Program-made: the position numbers and the translations under genes | Part shown: positions 41,993-50,451 of the stretch, piece by piece | Layout of the letters: every line of letters starts with the position of its first letter | Numbering within the stretch: position 1 is the first letter of the stretch | Assembly: GCA_934202965.1 (NCBI GenBank) | Contig: CAKPYN010000003.1 | Location: 62,001-126,000 of the forward strand | Direction of reading: 5' to 3' | Source of the DNA: an uncultured Megasphaera sp. | GTDB taxonomy: Bacteria; Bacillota; Negativicutes; Veillonellales; Megasphaeraceae | Length of the DNA: 64,000 nucleotides | Notes under the pieces: generated by a model | Database searches by the model: none | Seen by the model: the letters and a program-made list of their open reading frames with translations, nothing else | Told to the model about the DNA's origin: nothing

Positions 41993-42640
41993 CTATTTAT
42001 CTAGTATCATTTTCTGCAAATCAGCAACCGTTGGTACAAAAAAATCTGCAGGATATGCGTTTCGTTCCTGATCATTACCGTATCCATATCCCACGGCAAT
42101 AACCGGAATACCGACAGTTCGCGCTCCGATAACGTCAAATTTTCTATCCCCAACCATAACCGTCTTATCTTGATATGCTGGTCCAATATACTGCAGAATT
42201 CGTTGTATAATAGATGCTTTCGTATCGGTACCGCCAACAGCCGGACCGGCAATTTTTTCTACATATGGTGCAATACCAAATTTTTCACAAATCGCCTGCG
42301 CATGCACCTGAGGTTTGGAAGTCGCTACAAATGAACGAATTCCTTTGTTTTTCATTGCTTGCAGCATGGGAACAATACCTTCAAATGCTCTATTTTCAAA
42401 TTTGCCAACCGTGCTATACCGTTGCTGAAAATATGCATATGTCTTTTTCGCTTTTTCTTCGGAAAACCCATATACATGTTGAAACGTCTCAAGAAGCGGC
42501 GGACCTACTACCGTATGCTGATCCAGCCGTCCTTCTGTTGATTCTCCCATTTGAATCAACGCATATTCTACGGACTTAATGATTCCCTCTTGGGAATCCG
42601 TTAACGTCCCATCCAAATCAAATAGTACATAGTTGTACAT
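41993..42640 (-). CDS. HAD-superfamily phosphatase, phosphoglycolate phosphatase-like
   Basis: A 215-residue HAD hydrolase. Motif I is LFDLDGTLTDSQEGI, motif II VATSKPQ, and motif III/IV is MVGDRKFDVIGA. The helical cap near the N-terminus fits the Gph/PpaX subgroup; the substrate could be phosphoglycolate, pyrophosphate or another small phosphoester. The start at 42640 has AGGAGG six bases upstream; the TTG at 42646 is an alternative. Confidence 0.88.
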   Translation of the reverse strand: MYNYVLFDLDGTLTDSQEGIIKSVEYALIQMGESTEGRLDQHTVVGPPLLETFQHVYGFSEEKAKKTYAYFQQRYSTVGKFENRAFEGIVPMLQAMKNKGIRSFVATSKPQVHAQAICEKFGIAPYVEKIAGPAVGGTDTKASIIQRILQYIGPAYQDKTVMVGDRKFDVIGARTVGIPVIAVGYGYGNDQERNAYPADFFVPTVADLQKMILDK

Positions 42641-42785
42641 ATACAACCTCCTAATAAAACCATTTCAAACACGCTATAATCATACCATGTTTGTGGTATT
42701 CGGGCTAGTGGTGAGAATCAATATAAAAAAGCCAATCATGTGTTTCAAAACAGAAACCATGACTAGCTTTTATTTTTTTACTATC

Positions 42786-43814
42786 CTACAGCTTCTTAAG
42801 TATATGAGCCGGAACATGTTTTACATCGTGTACACCCGTAATCATCATGGCATCACATAATTCTCTTTTTAACGTATCTAAAAGCACGCAAACTCCTTCG
42901 GCGCCGCCGCCAATTGCTGCTACCGCAGCCGGACGTCCTATGAGTACTGCATCCGCTCCCAATGCCAATAGTTTTAATACATCTTCACCATGTCGAACAC
43001 CTCCATCGGCAAAAATAGTTAGACGGCCTTTGACAGCTGCTGCAATACCCGGAAGTACATCTGCCGTTCCTGCCATACCATCTAAGACACGGCCGCCATG
43101 ATTGCTGACTACAATGCCTTTTGCCCCAGCTTCGGCACAAATGACTGCTTCTTCTGCAGACATTACGCCTTTAACGATAAACGGAATATGCACGGCTGCC
43201 GCGATATTGGCAATACTTGCGGCACTCTTAGGGCCTACAGGCTGTCCAAAAATTCGCATGTTAATCAAAGTTGCTGCATCAATATCACTTGCCACCGCTG
43301 GAGCGCCGGATTGTTCTGCCAATATTGCTTTTTCTATAATTTTTTCATCTTCCCGCGGTTTAATTGTCGGAATAACATATCCCGGTCGTCTTTTACAGGA
43401 TGCTATTCCCGATGCATACATGTACGGTGCGCCGCTATCTCCCGTAAAAGCTATCGTTCCTTTTTCCATTGCCCCTTGGGTAACAGCTTCATCATACTCT
43501 TGCTCTATCGTTGCCGGATCACCGTCTACTTGCGCATTGAGAACAATGCCGCCAACTGGAGCTATCAGAATTGGCATGCTTACGGTTTTACCAAACAACG
43601 AAATCGTCGTATCCGGTTCTTCTACGCCGGACATACTGCGCATAATCAGTCCATACTCCTGCAGTGACTCCAAATTTCGCATAAAAGAATGACCCGTACG
43701 CAAACCGCCAAAGCCAGGAATCAGTCCCACACAGGCTTTCCCATTGCAAATCGGACAGACATGACATCCTTTCATTTTCTTTCTTGCTGCATCAAGAATT
43801 TCTTTCATATCCAT
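42786..43814 (-). CDS. FMN-dependent alpha-hydroxy-acid dehydrogenase
   Basis: A 342-residue TIM-barrel flavoprotein of the lactate oxidase/LldD/glycolate oxidase family, oxidising an alpha-hydroxy acid with FMN. Seen: MPILIAPVGG, KGVMSAEEAVICAEAG (flavin Lys), IVVSNHGGRVLDG (catalytic His-Gly-Gly-Arg) and FADGGVRHGEDVLK with IGRP (phosphate site). A cluster of four cysteines at residues 17, 20, 23 and 28 is unusual for the oxidase family and could bind iron or an Fe-S cluster. Rubredoxin is encoded 78 bases upstream, in line with electron transfer to rubredoxin rather than oxygen in an anaerobe. Confidence 0.88.
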   Translation of the reverse strand: MDMKEILDAARKKMKGCHVCPICNGKACVGLIPGFGGLRTGHSFMRNLESLQEYGLIMRSMSGVEEPDTTISLFGKTVSMPILIAPVGGIVLNAQVDGDPATIEQEYDEAVTQGAMEKGTIAFTGDSGAPYMYASGIASCKRRPGYVIPTIKPREDEKIIEKAILAEQSGAPAVASDIDAATLINMRIFGQPVGPKSAASIANIAAAVHIPFIVKGVMSAEEAVICAEAGAKGIVVSNHGGRVLDGMAGTADVLPGIAAAVKGRLTIFADGGVRHGEDVLKLLALGADAVLIGRPAAVAAIGGGAEGVCVLLDTLKRELCDAMMITGVHDVKHVPAHILKKL

Positions 43815-43831
43815 ACCTATCCCTCCTTATA

Positions 43832-43877
43832 CAAAAAAAGCTTACCACTGTGATTGTATCACATCATGGTAAGCTTT
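43832..43877 (-). terminator. Terminator after the rubredoxin gene
   Basis: On the minus strand AAAGCTTACCA and TGGTAAGCTTT arms with an inner TGTGATACAATCACA stem are followed by a T run. It follows the rubredoxin stop by about 15 bases and precedes the hydroxy-acid dehydrogenase ATG by 18, so read-through could still feed the latter. Confidence 0.85.
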
Positions 43878-43891
43878 CCCAAGTTATCCAA

Positions 43892-44053
43892 TTAATCCAT
43901 TTTGACAAATGCATCTTTGCCAGCACCGCAGAGTGGACATACCCAATCGTCTGCTAAATCAGCAAATTTTGTACCTGCAGCTACGCCTGCATCTGCATCG
44001 CCTTCTGCTTCATCATAAATGTAGCCACAAATTGTGCATTCGTATTTATCCAT
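43892..44053 (-). CDS. Rubredoxin
   Basis: A 53-residue one-iron electron carrier. The translation begins MDKYECTICGYIYDEAEG and ends WVCPLCGAGKDAFVKMD, so the iron site is formed by two CxxCG pairs (CTICG and CPLCG). It is near-identical in layout to M. elsdenii rubredoxin as I remember it, which is the best genus-level pointer in the window. AGGAGGT is eight bases before the ATG. A consensus promoter lies upstream and a strong terminator downstream, so it is mainly monocistronic. Confidence 0.97.
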   Translation of the reverse strand: MDKYECTICGYIYDEAEGDADAGVAAGTKFADLADDWVCPLCGAGKDAFVKMD

Positions 44054-44110
44054 GTGTATGACCTCCTAAACGAAATCCTAACAAATAATTTATATTAATT
44101 ACCTGTAATT

Positions 44111-44139
44111 ATTATATCATAAGAATTTCTATGCTGCAA
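44111..44139 (-). promoter_or_regulatory. Sigma-A type promoter of the rubredoxin gene
   Basis: TTGCAG (44139..44134), 17-base spacer, TATAAT (44116..44111), about 60 bases upstream of the rubredoxin ATG. It fits strong constitutive transcription. Confidence 0.75.
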
Positions 44140-44235
44140 CTATTTTAGAACAAATATCCATTTTCCCATTTATTTTGACACGACATATTAGATATCTGCC
44201 TTTTATATACCCTTATCTTTTAGCTAAGGCTAGTT

Positions 44236-44475
44236 TTATTTTTTCTGATACTGCAATGCATCTTCGTAGGCAATCAGCGTTACAGGAAACGGTAACGATT
44301 GTAATATGCTTTTAGTCATTGCTGCCGTATCCGCCATTGTCCGCACAAATCCAATACCTTCTTTACCATCCAAAGCAGTGACAACCCCTAGATATTCATA
44401 TCCTTCTATAATACGCGTCACAAACGTCATTTCACTAGGCGGAATACGAAAGTATACCCATTCCGGATCAAGCAT
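44236..44475 (-). CDS. DUF4911-type small protein
   Basis: A 79-residue protein starting MLDPEWVYFRIPPSEMTFVTRIIEGYEYLG; this start and the LGVVTALD-GKEGIGFVRT body fit the DUF4911 family as I recall it. Function is unknown. Its ATG lies inside the end of the U32 peptidase frame (8-base overlap), so it is the last gene of the mltG-trmR-trhP operon and may assist the tRNA-modifying pair. Confidence 0.72.
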   Translation of the reverse strand: MLDPEWVYFRIPPSEMTFVTRIIEGYEYLGVVTALDGKEGIGFVRTMADTAAMTKSILQSLPFPVTLIAYEDALQYQKK

Positions 44476-45700
44476 GGTGCTTAGCCTCCCGACGCATCAT
44501 ACTGCACGGTTCCAGCGGGGTATCCATATATATGCCTACGAGCTGCTGCGGATGGCGCGCTGCATCCAGATCATGGCCTTTATCGTCAACAAGTCGCTGA
44601 ATGGTATGCTGAACCAATGTCCCTTTAGGCTGTAAAAATTCAACAGTCTGACCCGGTTTAAAATAATTGCGTTGTTCAACCCAAGCAATATGCTGTGACG
44701 CATCATACGATTTTACAAACCCTATAAATTCATGGGTCTGTGTGTTACTGGAGTGACTATATACTTGATCTGCTTCGGTCGGGCGAGATACAGAAAATCC
44801 GCGCGTATACGGACGATGTGAAATTTTTTCCAATTCGGCAATCCATTCCGGTCTCACTTTAAAATGCTGTGGATCTTGTTCATACGCATCCAAGGCCTGC
44901 CGATATACTTTAACAACCGTTGCCACATAATGGACACTCTTCATACGCCCTTCAATTTTTAAACTATTCAGACCGGCCTGATACAAATCCGGTATATACG
45001 GCAACAAGCATAAATCTTTTGAATTAAAAATATACGTACCTCGTTCATCTTCCATGACCGGAAAATATTGACCAGGCCGTTTTTCTTCTACAACATTGTA
45101 TTTAAACCGACAGCACTGTACACATTGCCCGCGGTTCGAATCCCTGTTCTGCGTAAAATAATTGCTGAGAAGACAACGACCCGAATAGGAAATACACATA
45201 GCCCCATGGACAAATCCTTCCAATTCAACAGGCACTTTGTCATGAATTTCTTTGATGTCTTTCATGCTGACTTCACGTGCCATAACAACTCGCTTAGCTC
45301 CATTTTCATACCAAAATTTTGCCGATGCCCAGTTAGTCGTATTCGCTTGCGTAGAAATATGAATGGGCAAATCAGGAACAACCTGTTGGGCAATACTAAA
45401 AATTCCCGGGTCTGCAATCAAAATAGCGTCTGCATGAATTTCATATAAATATCGTAAATAATCCGGCAATCCTTTTAAATCTACATTATGCGGAAAAATA
45501 TTAACCGTTACATGAACTCGTTTTCCCAGCGAATGCGCATAATCAACAGCTTCTTTCAATTCTTCTTCAGAAAAATTGTCACTAAAAGCCCGTAGTCCAA
45601 ATGATTTTCCACCCAAATAGACTGCATCTGCGCCATACAAAAAAGCTAATTTTAGTTTATCCATATTGCCGGCAGGTGCCAGCAGTTCCATTTTCTGCAT
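44468..45700 (-). CDS. trhP: U32-family tRNA hydroxylation protein (TrhP/YrrO-like)
   Basis: A 410-residue U32 peptidase-family protein. The start MELLAPAGNMDKLKLAFLYGADAVYLGG, the FVHGAMCISYSGRCLLSNY segment and the QCVQCCRFKY cysteines (likely an Fe-S site) are typical. Members TrhP/RlhA use prephenate to hydroxylate RNA; TrhP makes 5-hydroxyuridine at tRNA position 34. The O-methyltransferase upstream is the partner enzyme (TrmR), and mltG precedes both, as in the Bacillus yrrL-yrrM-yrrN-yrrO order but with only one U32 gene. The name is from context and family, not a test. Confidence 0.82.
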   Translation of the reverse strand: MQKMELLAPAGNMDKLKLAFLYGADAVYLGGKSFGLRAFSDNFSEEELKEAVDYAHSLGKRVHVTVNIFPHNVDLKGLPDYLRYLYEIHADAILIADPGIFSIAQQVVPDLPIHISTQANTTNWASAKFWYENGAKRVVMAREVSMKDIKEIHDKVPVELEGFVHGAMCISYSGRCLLSNYFTQNRDSNRGQCVQCCRFKYNVVEEKRPGQYFPVMEDERGTYIFNSKDLCLLPYIPDLYQAGLNSLKIEGRMKSVHYVATVVKVYRQALDAYEQDPQHFKVRPEWIAELEKISHRPYTRGFSVSRPTEADQVYSHSSNTQTHEFIGFVKSYDASQHIAWVEQRNYFKPGQTVEFLQPKGTLVQHTIQRLVDDKGHDLDAARHPQQLVGIYMDTPLEPCSMMRREAKHHA

Positions 45701-45710
45701 ATTTTAATTT

Positions 45711-46304
45711 CTATCCTTTCCACCGTGAAACAGTCAAACCGTCTCCATTTTCAAAAAATACTGATTCAAACCGACGTTCATCTTCAATCATCGTTAAAAA
45801 TTCACGCAGCCGATTGACTGCCGTGCGATGTTTATGCGGCAGCAGTCCATCAATATATAACATATCATGATACCGAATGTTATCTGCAGCTATCATTGCT
45901 CCCGGCAGCAGTTTAGGGATTATTTTTTGCAGCTGCCTGGAATACTGTCCCTTAGGCCCATCTAAAAAGACAAAATCCCAAGGGCCATCCAATATATCCA
46001 ATAAAACCGTGCCATCTCCTTCAAGCTGCCGAATTTGCTGTTGATATGGTGATTTTTCGATAAATGATCGAGCTGTCATAACACGCTGATGATCCAGCTC
46101 TACTGTCGTAATCATACTATCCGAAGCCAAACAAGAAGCGATTCGCAGCGTCGAATACCCAATAGCCGTTCCAATTTCCAATACTCGCGTCGGAGCTGCC
46201 TGACGCACTAAACTGCAAAATAATGGCAGTTCCGCATCACGCAGAATAGGAACATTATGCTGCATCGCATAGGTTTTCATTTCTTTCCACAATGCATCCA
46301 TCAT
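45711..46304 (-). CDS. trmR: tRNA 5-hydroxyuridine O-methyltransferase (TrmR-like)
   Basis: A 197-residue SAM O-methyltransferase of the catechol-OMT-like group. It shows RVLEIGTAIGYSTLRIA (SAM glycine loop), TTVELDHQR, DFVFLDGPKGQY and AADNIRYHDML (metal/SAM sites). In Gram-positives the gene beside U32 trhP methylates ho5U34 to mo5U34, which widens wobble decoding. It overlaps mltG by four bases (ATGA) and precedes trhP by ten. Confidence 0.85.
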   Translation of the reverse strand: MMDALWKEMKTYAMQHNVPILRDAELPLFCSLVRQAAPTRVLEIGTAIGYSTLRIASCLASDSMITTVELDHQRVMTARSFIEKSPYQQQIRQLEGDGTVLLDILDGPWDFVFLDGPKGQYSRQLQKIIPKLLPGAMIAADNIRYHDMLYIDGLLPHKHRTAVNRLREFLTMIEDERRFESVFFENGDGLTVSRWKG

Positions 46305-47377
46305 GGCATATGTTCCTGTACATTTTGCATATGTTCTTCATAGGTAGCTGCAAAATAATTGTGCCCATCGCCATCGGCCACAAAATATAAATACGGCGTC
46401 GTCGGTGCCTGTAAAATAGCATGCATGCAGGCCATGCCCGGATTGGCAATCGGTCCTGGCGGCAGACCTTCATACATATACGTATTATACGGCGAATCAT
46501 ATTGTGTTTCAGCAATGCTGTACGCTGCCTTATGCGAACCCATTGCATAGGAAATACTGGCATCGGACTGTAATTTCATATGTGTTGCCAGGCGATTGAG
46601 AAATACCGACGCAATCAGCGGACGATCTTCTTCATATTTAGCTTCCTTTTCCACCAGAGATGCCAAGGTAACAAATTGATAGATAGACATGTTTTTAGCC
46701 GCAATCTGTTGCTTCATATCAGCATCTAAGTGTTCATCAAAATTTTTCAGCATCATGCAGATAACATCCTCTGCCGTCGCATTATTAGGAACGAAATAGG
46801 TATCCGGAAACAAAAAACCTTCTGTCGGAAATGTAACATCCCGATTTCCATTCATATACGGATATAGCAATGTCGTATCGTTAGCTGCCGTCAAAAATTC
46901 GTCTTCTGAAATATGGCCCATTGCCGCGACGCGCTGTGCGATCTGCCGCACCGTATATCCTTCAGGAATAACTAAACGGGCTGCTTCTGACTTTCCACTG
47001 GTGAGTTTGCCCAATATCTGCTGCAAACTCATCGAAGAATCTACACTATATTCACCTTCTTTTAAGTTTCCCGCTTGTCCGGTTAATTGAGCTGTTATCC
47101 GAAACCACCATGAACTAGCAATATACCCATCATTTTTCATTTCTTCACCAACATCCGCAGCTGTCATATCACTGCGAACATGAACATATCCACGCTTAGC
47201 CGGCAAAAACATATTGGGTGCTGTATATCCTGCTACTGCTGCACCTGCCAAAACAAACATGCAAAAAACAGCCCCACCAACAGCCTTTTTCCAAAGGCCC
47301 TTACGAGCTGCCTCATTCTGTTCCTTCTCAGGTTCATTATGTTGTTTATGTAGTATATTTTTAATTTTCATATCCAT
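46301..47377 (-). CDS. mltG: Endolytic murein transglycosylase MltG
   Basis: A 358-residue bitopic membrane enzyme that cuts nascent glycan strands. One membrane helix (AVFCMFVLAGAAVAGYTA, about residues 33-52) is followed by a LysM-like region (SVDSSMSLQQILGKL, VIPEGYTVRQIAQRV) and the YceG catalytic fold: LASLVEKEAKYEEDRPLIASV with the catalytic Glu, SDASISYAMG, and YNTYMYEGLPPGPIANPG. First gene of the mltG-trmR-trhP-DUF4911 operon, as in Bacillus. Confidence 0.95.
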   Translation of the reverse strand: MDMKIKNILHKQHNEPEKEQNEAARKGLWKKAVGGAVFCMFVLAGAAVAGYTAPNMFLPAKRGYVHVRSDMTAADVGEEMKNDGYIASSWWFRITAQLTGQAGNLKEGEYSVDSSMSLQQILGKLTSGKSEAARLVIPEGYTVRQIAQRVAAMGHISEDEFLTAANDTTLLYPYMNGNRDVTFPTEGFLFPDTYFVPNNATAEDVICMMLKNFDEHLDADMKQQIAAKNMSIYQFVTLASLVEKEAKYEEDRPLIASVFLNRLATHMKLQSDASISYAMGSHKAAYSIAETQYDSPYNTYMYEGLPPGPIANPGMACMHAILQAPTTPYLYFVADGDGHNYFAATYEEHMQNVQEHMP

Positions 47378-47528
47378 ATGTGTATTATACCGTACTTTCC
47401 CCTTGTTTTACAACCCATTGTGTCTCAGCCATGAGTTTGATTTTTACGTTTTTCCCATAGCACGTAAATCAAATCCATCAAAATGATAACCAAACTACTA
47501 TGCGAAATTCGTATTAAAAAGAAACTAC

Positions 47529-47600
47529 AAAAAAAAACGAGGATTCATATTCGCGCGTGTCAAGAAACGACACGCCATTGAATCATGAATCCTCGTTTAG
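47529..47600 (-). terminator. Long terminator hairpin downstream of the autotransporter remnant
   Basis: On the minus strand AAACGAGGATTCAT and ATGAATCCTCGTTT, 14-base perfect arms with a nested GCGTGTC-type stem, are followed by a run of T. The first arm lies inside the last codons of the downstream autotransporter fragment, as if the original gene's terminator was brought next to a truncated coding sequence. Confidence 0.78.
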
Positions 47601-48415
47601 TATAATCACCATTCCCGCCGTGTCTGCCAAACTGACAGTCTTTAATCCGTGCCCATATGCCTTCTGTTTGCGTACCACTCACACGCAGTTCTCCCATACG
47701 TTCATTCAGTTTATCCATATCATTGCGCCACGTATCGTAGCCAGCCATTATCGTAGAAAGCAGCGTGCTGACAGAAGTCGTCGGTTTTGCCGGTTCTTCT
47801 GGGTTTTCGGGATTTGTCGGTTTTTTTCTGCCTTTTTTAAATACCAATCCGTATGATATCCCGTTTCACTACTATCCTACGTTCCCAATTCATACGTTTT
47901 CCAATACAAGCGCCTTCCGAAGCAGGTGCCGTAAATGTCCCATCTCCTGACGCAACGCTGGCTAATACATTTCCAGCCCCATCTGTTGTACTACCAATAT
48001 TGTTTAACCTTAACGTATGGGGGCCTTCTAATTCGCCCATGAATAAATGGGGATTGCCACTATTTTTGCCTGCGTCAATTTTATCAATAGTAAACTTATC
48101 ATTGTACTTCATCGTTCCACTAAACGCTCTGATACCTTCTACATAATAAGTATAAGCTGTTGTTTTCACATTATTAATTGGGATCTTAGTATCTCCATTT
48201 ATCTCAAAAGAATCGTTATTATTGAGCAAATTAATGGCTCTAGTATCATTTCTATTGGCATGATTTTGACAATCTATATTCAATTGTAAATTGCCATTAA
48301 TTGTTATCTTTCCCTTAGCACTATGTATATCAGGTGTGTCATCACCATTATACATATCAATCAATGAATATGAACCTATACGATTAATTGTTGACCTAGT
48401 TACATTGTTATCATA
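47560..48415 (-). pseudogene. Remnant of a type V autotransporter adhesin
   Basis: Two broken frames in series. Upstream (48415 down to 47837) reads as passenger-like Asn/Asp/Gly-rich sequence (for example KITINGNLQLNIDC and DKFTIDKIDAGKNS), without signal peptide or ribosome site, and is preceded by a stop at 48418. About 47850 the reading moves to another frame, which gives a Pro-rich linker (NPENPEEPAKPTTS) and DKLNERMGELRVSGTQTEGIWARIKD, the typical start of an autotransporter beta-domain, and then ends at 47560. The roughly 300-residue barrel is missing. About 0.85 kb survives of a gene that would be several kb. Confidence 0.72.
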
Positions 48416-48598
48416 TCATTAATTTTTCAAAATAATCTGCATGAATTTTTTAAATTTTTAATTTCTTACTTTAAGTATATAATGTATTTGTAAATTTATC
48501 AAAGTCATACTCATCACATATGTCGAGCGTATCGGATTTCTATTTAATTATAGATATAGATTCCTTAAATAAATAATAATGGATTATAAAATATATAC
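48416..48598. other. AT-rich non-coding stretch
   Basis: Very AT-rich sequence between the autotransporter remnant and the thiE terminator. I see no open frame, no clear promoter pair and no repeat; it may be decayed upstream sequence of the former adhesin gene. Confidence 0.5.
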
Positions 48599-48626
48599 AA
48601 AAAAGGCTCCTAACTCGGAGCCTTTA
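48599..48626 (-). terminator. Terminator after thiE
   Basis: On the minus strand AAGGCTCCG-agtta-GGAGCCTT followed by a six-T run, about 45 bases after the thiE stop codon. Confidence 0.85.
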
Positions 48627-48669
48627 CTTACAATATGTAATTTTTATACATTTGCTATAATGTTGCGCA

Positions 48670-49320
48670 TTATTTCAACGCATCCCGCAATTCTTGAACG
48701 GCTTCGGCAATGTTTTCTTTGCCAACAATGGCACTAATCATGGCAAAGGAACGGAATCCTTCGTCATAAAGACTGCGAATATTTGCCAAGCTGATACCGC
48801 CAATGGTTACGACTGGCAGGGAAAATTGATGCAAGGCAAAGTCTTTGGCTTCGTTCGTAACGACTGCGTCGGCGTCTTTTTTAGAAGATGTGGGAAACAT
48901 GGGTCCAAAACCAACGTAATCGGCACCATCGTTTTTAGCTTCTTTCATTTCTTCTATGGTATTCGTTGATACGCCAATGAAAACATTGGGACCGGCGAGT
49001 TGACGCACGATATGGGCCGGAGCATCATCTTGGCCGACATGAATACCATCTGCACCGCAAGCAATAGCAAGATCTGTCGAATCGTTCATGATAAATGTCG
49101 CCCCTTTTTCATGGCAAAGACGAGCAATTTCACGGGCTTCTTCATATTTTTCACGCCACGTTTTGTGTTTTTCTCGATACTGGATAATGGTAACACCCGC
49201 TGCTAACGCCTCTTTGGCTATCGTTAGGGTATCGCGTCCTAACGATAATTCCGCATTGCCAATGATAGCATAGATAGGATCTTGTAATAACCGTTGTACG
49301 TGTTCTTCTTTCGTCATCAT
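48670..49320 (-). CDS. thiE: Thiamine-phosphate synthase
   Basis: A 216-residue TIM-barrel enzyme joining HMP-PP and thiazole phosphate. Seen: QYREKHKTWRE (pyrophosphate-binding Arg/Lys), FIMNDSTDLAIACGADGIHVGQ, IGVSTNT, DYVGFGPMFPTSSKKDA and TIGGIS. It follows nif3 by 12 bases in the trmK-nif3-thiE run. No TPP riboswitch or other thi gene is adjacent, so it seems to be driven by the trmK promoter. Confidence 0.93.
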   Translation of the reverse strand: MMTKEEHVQRLLQDPIYAIIGNAELSLGRDTLTIAKEALAAGVTIIQYREKHKTWREKYEEAREIARLCHEKGATFIMNDSTDLAIACGADGIHVGQDDAPAHIVRQLAGPNVFIGVSTNTIEEMKEAKNDGADYVGFGPMFPTSSKKDADAVVTNEAKDFALHQFSLPVVTIGGISLANIRSLYDEGFRSFAMISAIVGKENIAEAVQELRDALK

Positions 49321-49332
49321 GATTCGCTCCTT

Positions 49333-50451
49333 TTATAGATACTGCAGCATATCGTCACTTGTCGGATCGATGAGACAAGCAATATTCCATTGTTTTTCCT
49401 GATTAACGTCGTCCAGTCGCTGACATATATCTGCTACAACAGGCGATTCGGTACCGAAATGGCCACCATCAGCCACAACTAACCCTAATTTAATTGCTTC
49501 TTGTGCATCATGATACTTTAAATCACCTGTCAAATATAACTGGGCACCTGCTTCTTTAGCTTGTTTCATAAACCCGGCACCTCCGCCACCTAAAAGGGCT
49601 ACTTTGGATACCATCGTATCTGCATCGCCAGCATACGGCAGGACAGATCGGTTTAATAACCGTTTTATTTTCTGCATGACAATGCCCGCCGGTTCCGGTG
49701 TCGGCCAATCGCCTATGCGTCCCATGGTATATTGATGGCCTTTATTTGCTAATGGATAAATATCATACGCTGGTTCTTCATAGGGATGTACTGCCAATAC
49801 AGCCTGTAAAGTTTTCGAAAGTAACGAGGCCGGTACAATAGTTTCAATTCGTTCTTCTGCTGTTTTTTCTACAACACCCGGTTTGCCAATAAAGGGATGT
49901 GTCCCTTCATGGGGTTTAAACCGTCCTTCGCCGGCAACGGTAAAGGAGCAATCACTATAGTTGCCAATAAAACCGGCACCGCTTTTTGCTAATGCCTGCC
50001 GTACGGCATCATTATGGCTGACCGGAACATAGATGGCCAATTTATACAGTTTATCTTCTTGAACCGGAATCAATCCCGTAAGATGCTGTAATCCCAAAAT
50101 CCGCGCCAAGACATCGTTGACACCGCCATCTGCACTATCTAGATTCGTATGGGCACTATATACAGAAATATGGTGAGTTAATAATTTTTGATACATCTCT
50201 CCATCATACGTATCCGTACGCAGCATTTTGAGTCCATCAAAAATAACCGGATGATGACTGATAATCATATTGACATCATGGGCAATCGCATAATCTACGG
50301 TTCCCATCATGACATCCAATGTAACCAATACCTTATCTACGGTTTCATTGGGGTTGCCAATCAAAAATCCCGGATTATCCCACGATTCTTTGAGAGACAA
50401 CGGGGCCCATTGTTTTAATACCTGAACAATTTCTCCTACTGTAGTTGACAT
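49333..50451 (-). CDS. Nif3-like dinuclear metal-centre protein
   Basis: A 372-residue NIF3/YqfO family protein. It has the N-terminal WDNPGFLIG and MIISHHPVIFDG (metal-binding His pair), HTNLDSADGGVNDVL, a central inserted PII-like domain (YKLAIYVPVSHND..., HPYEEPAYDIYP) typical of the long Firmicute form, and C-terminal TGDLKYHDAQEA and DGGHFGTE for the other metal ligands. The cellular role is not settled in the family. It overlaps trmK by 16 bases, the usual pairing. Confidence 0.9.
   Translation of the reverse strand: MSTTVGEIVQVLKQWAPLSLKESWDNPGFLIGNPNETVDKVLVTLDVMMGTVDYAIAHDVNMIISHHPVIFDGLKMLRTDTYDGEMYQKLLTHHISVYSAHTNLDSADGGVNDVLARILGLQHLTGLIPVQEDKLYKLAIYVPVSHNDAVRQALAKSGAGFIGNYSDCSFTVAGEGRFKPHEGTHPFIGKPGVVEKTAEERIETIVPASLLSKTLQAVLAVHPYEEPAYDIYPLANKGHQYTMGRIGDWPTPEPAGIVMQKIKRLLNRSVLPYAGDADTMVSKVALLGGGGAGFMKQAKEAGAQLYLTGDLKYHDAQEAIKLGLVVADGGHFGTESPVVADICQRLDDVNQEKQWNIACLIDPTSDDMLQYL

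Noticed and set aside
43098..43692. Two plus-strand frames of about 190 codons
   Set aside because: They lie antisense to the hydroxy-acid dehydrogenase, whose motifs are complete; Cys/Ser-rich translations look like shadows.
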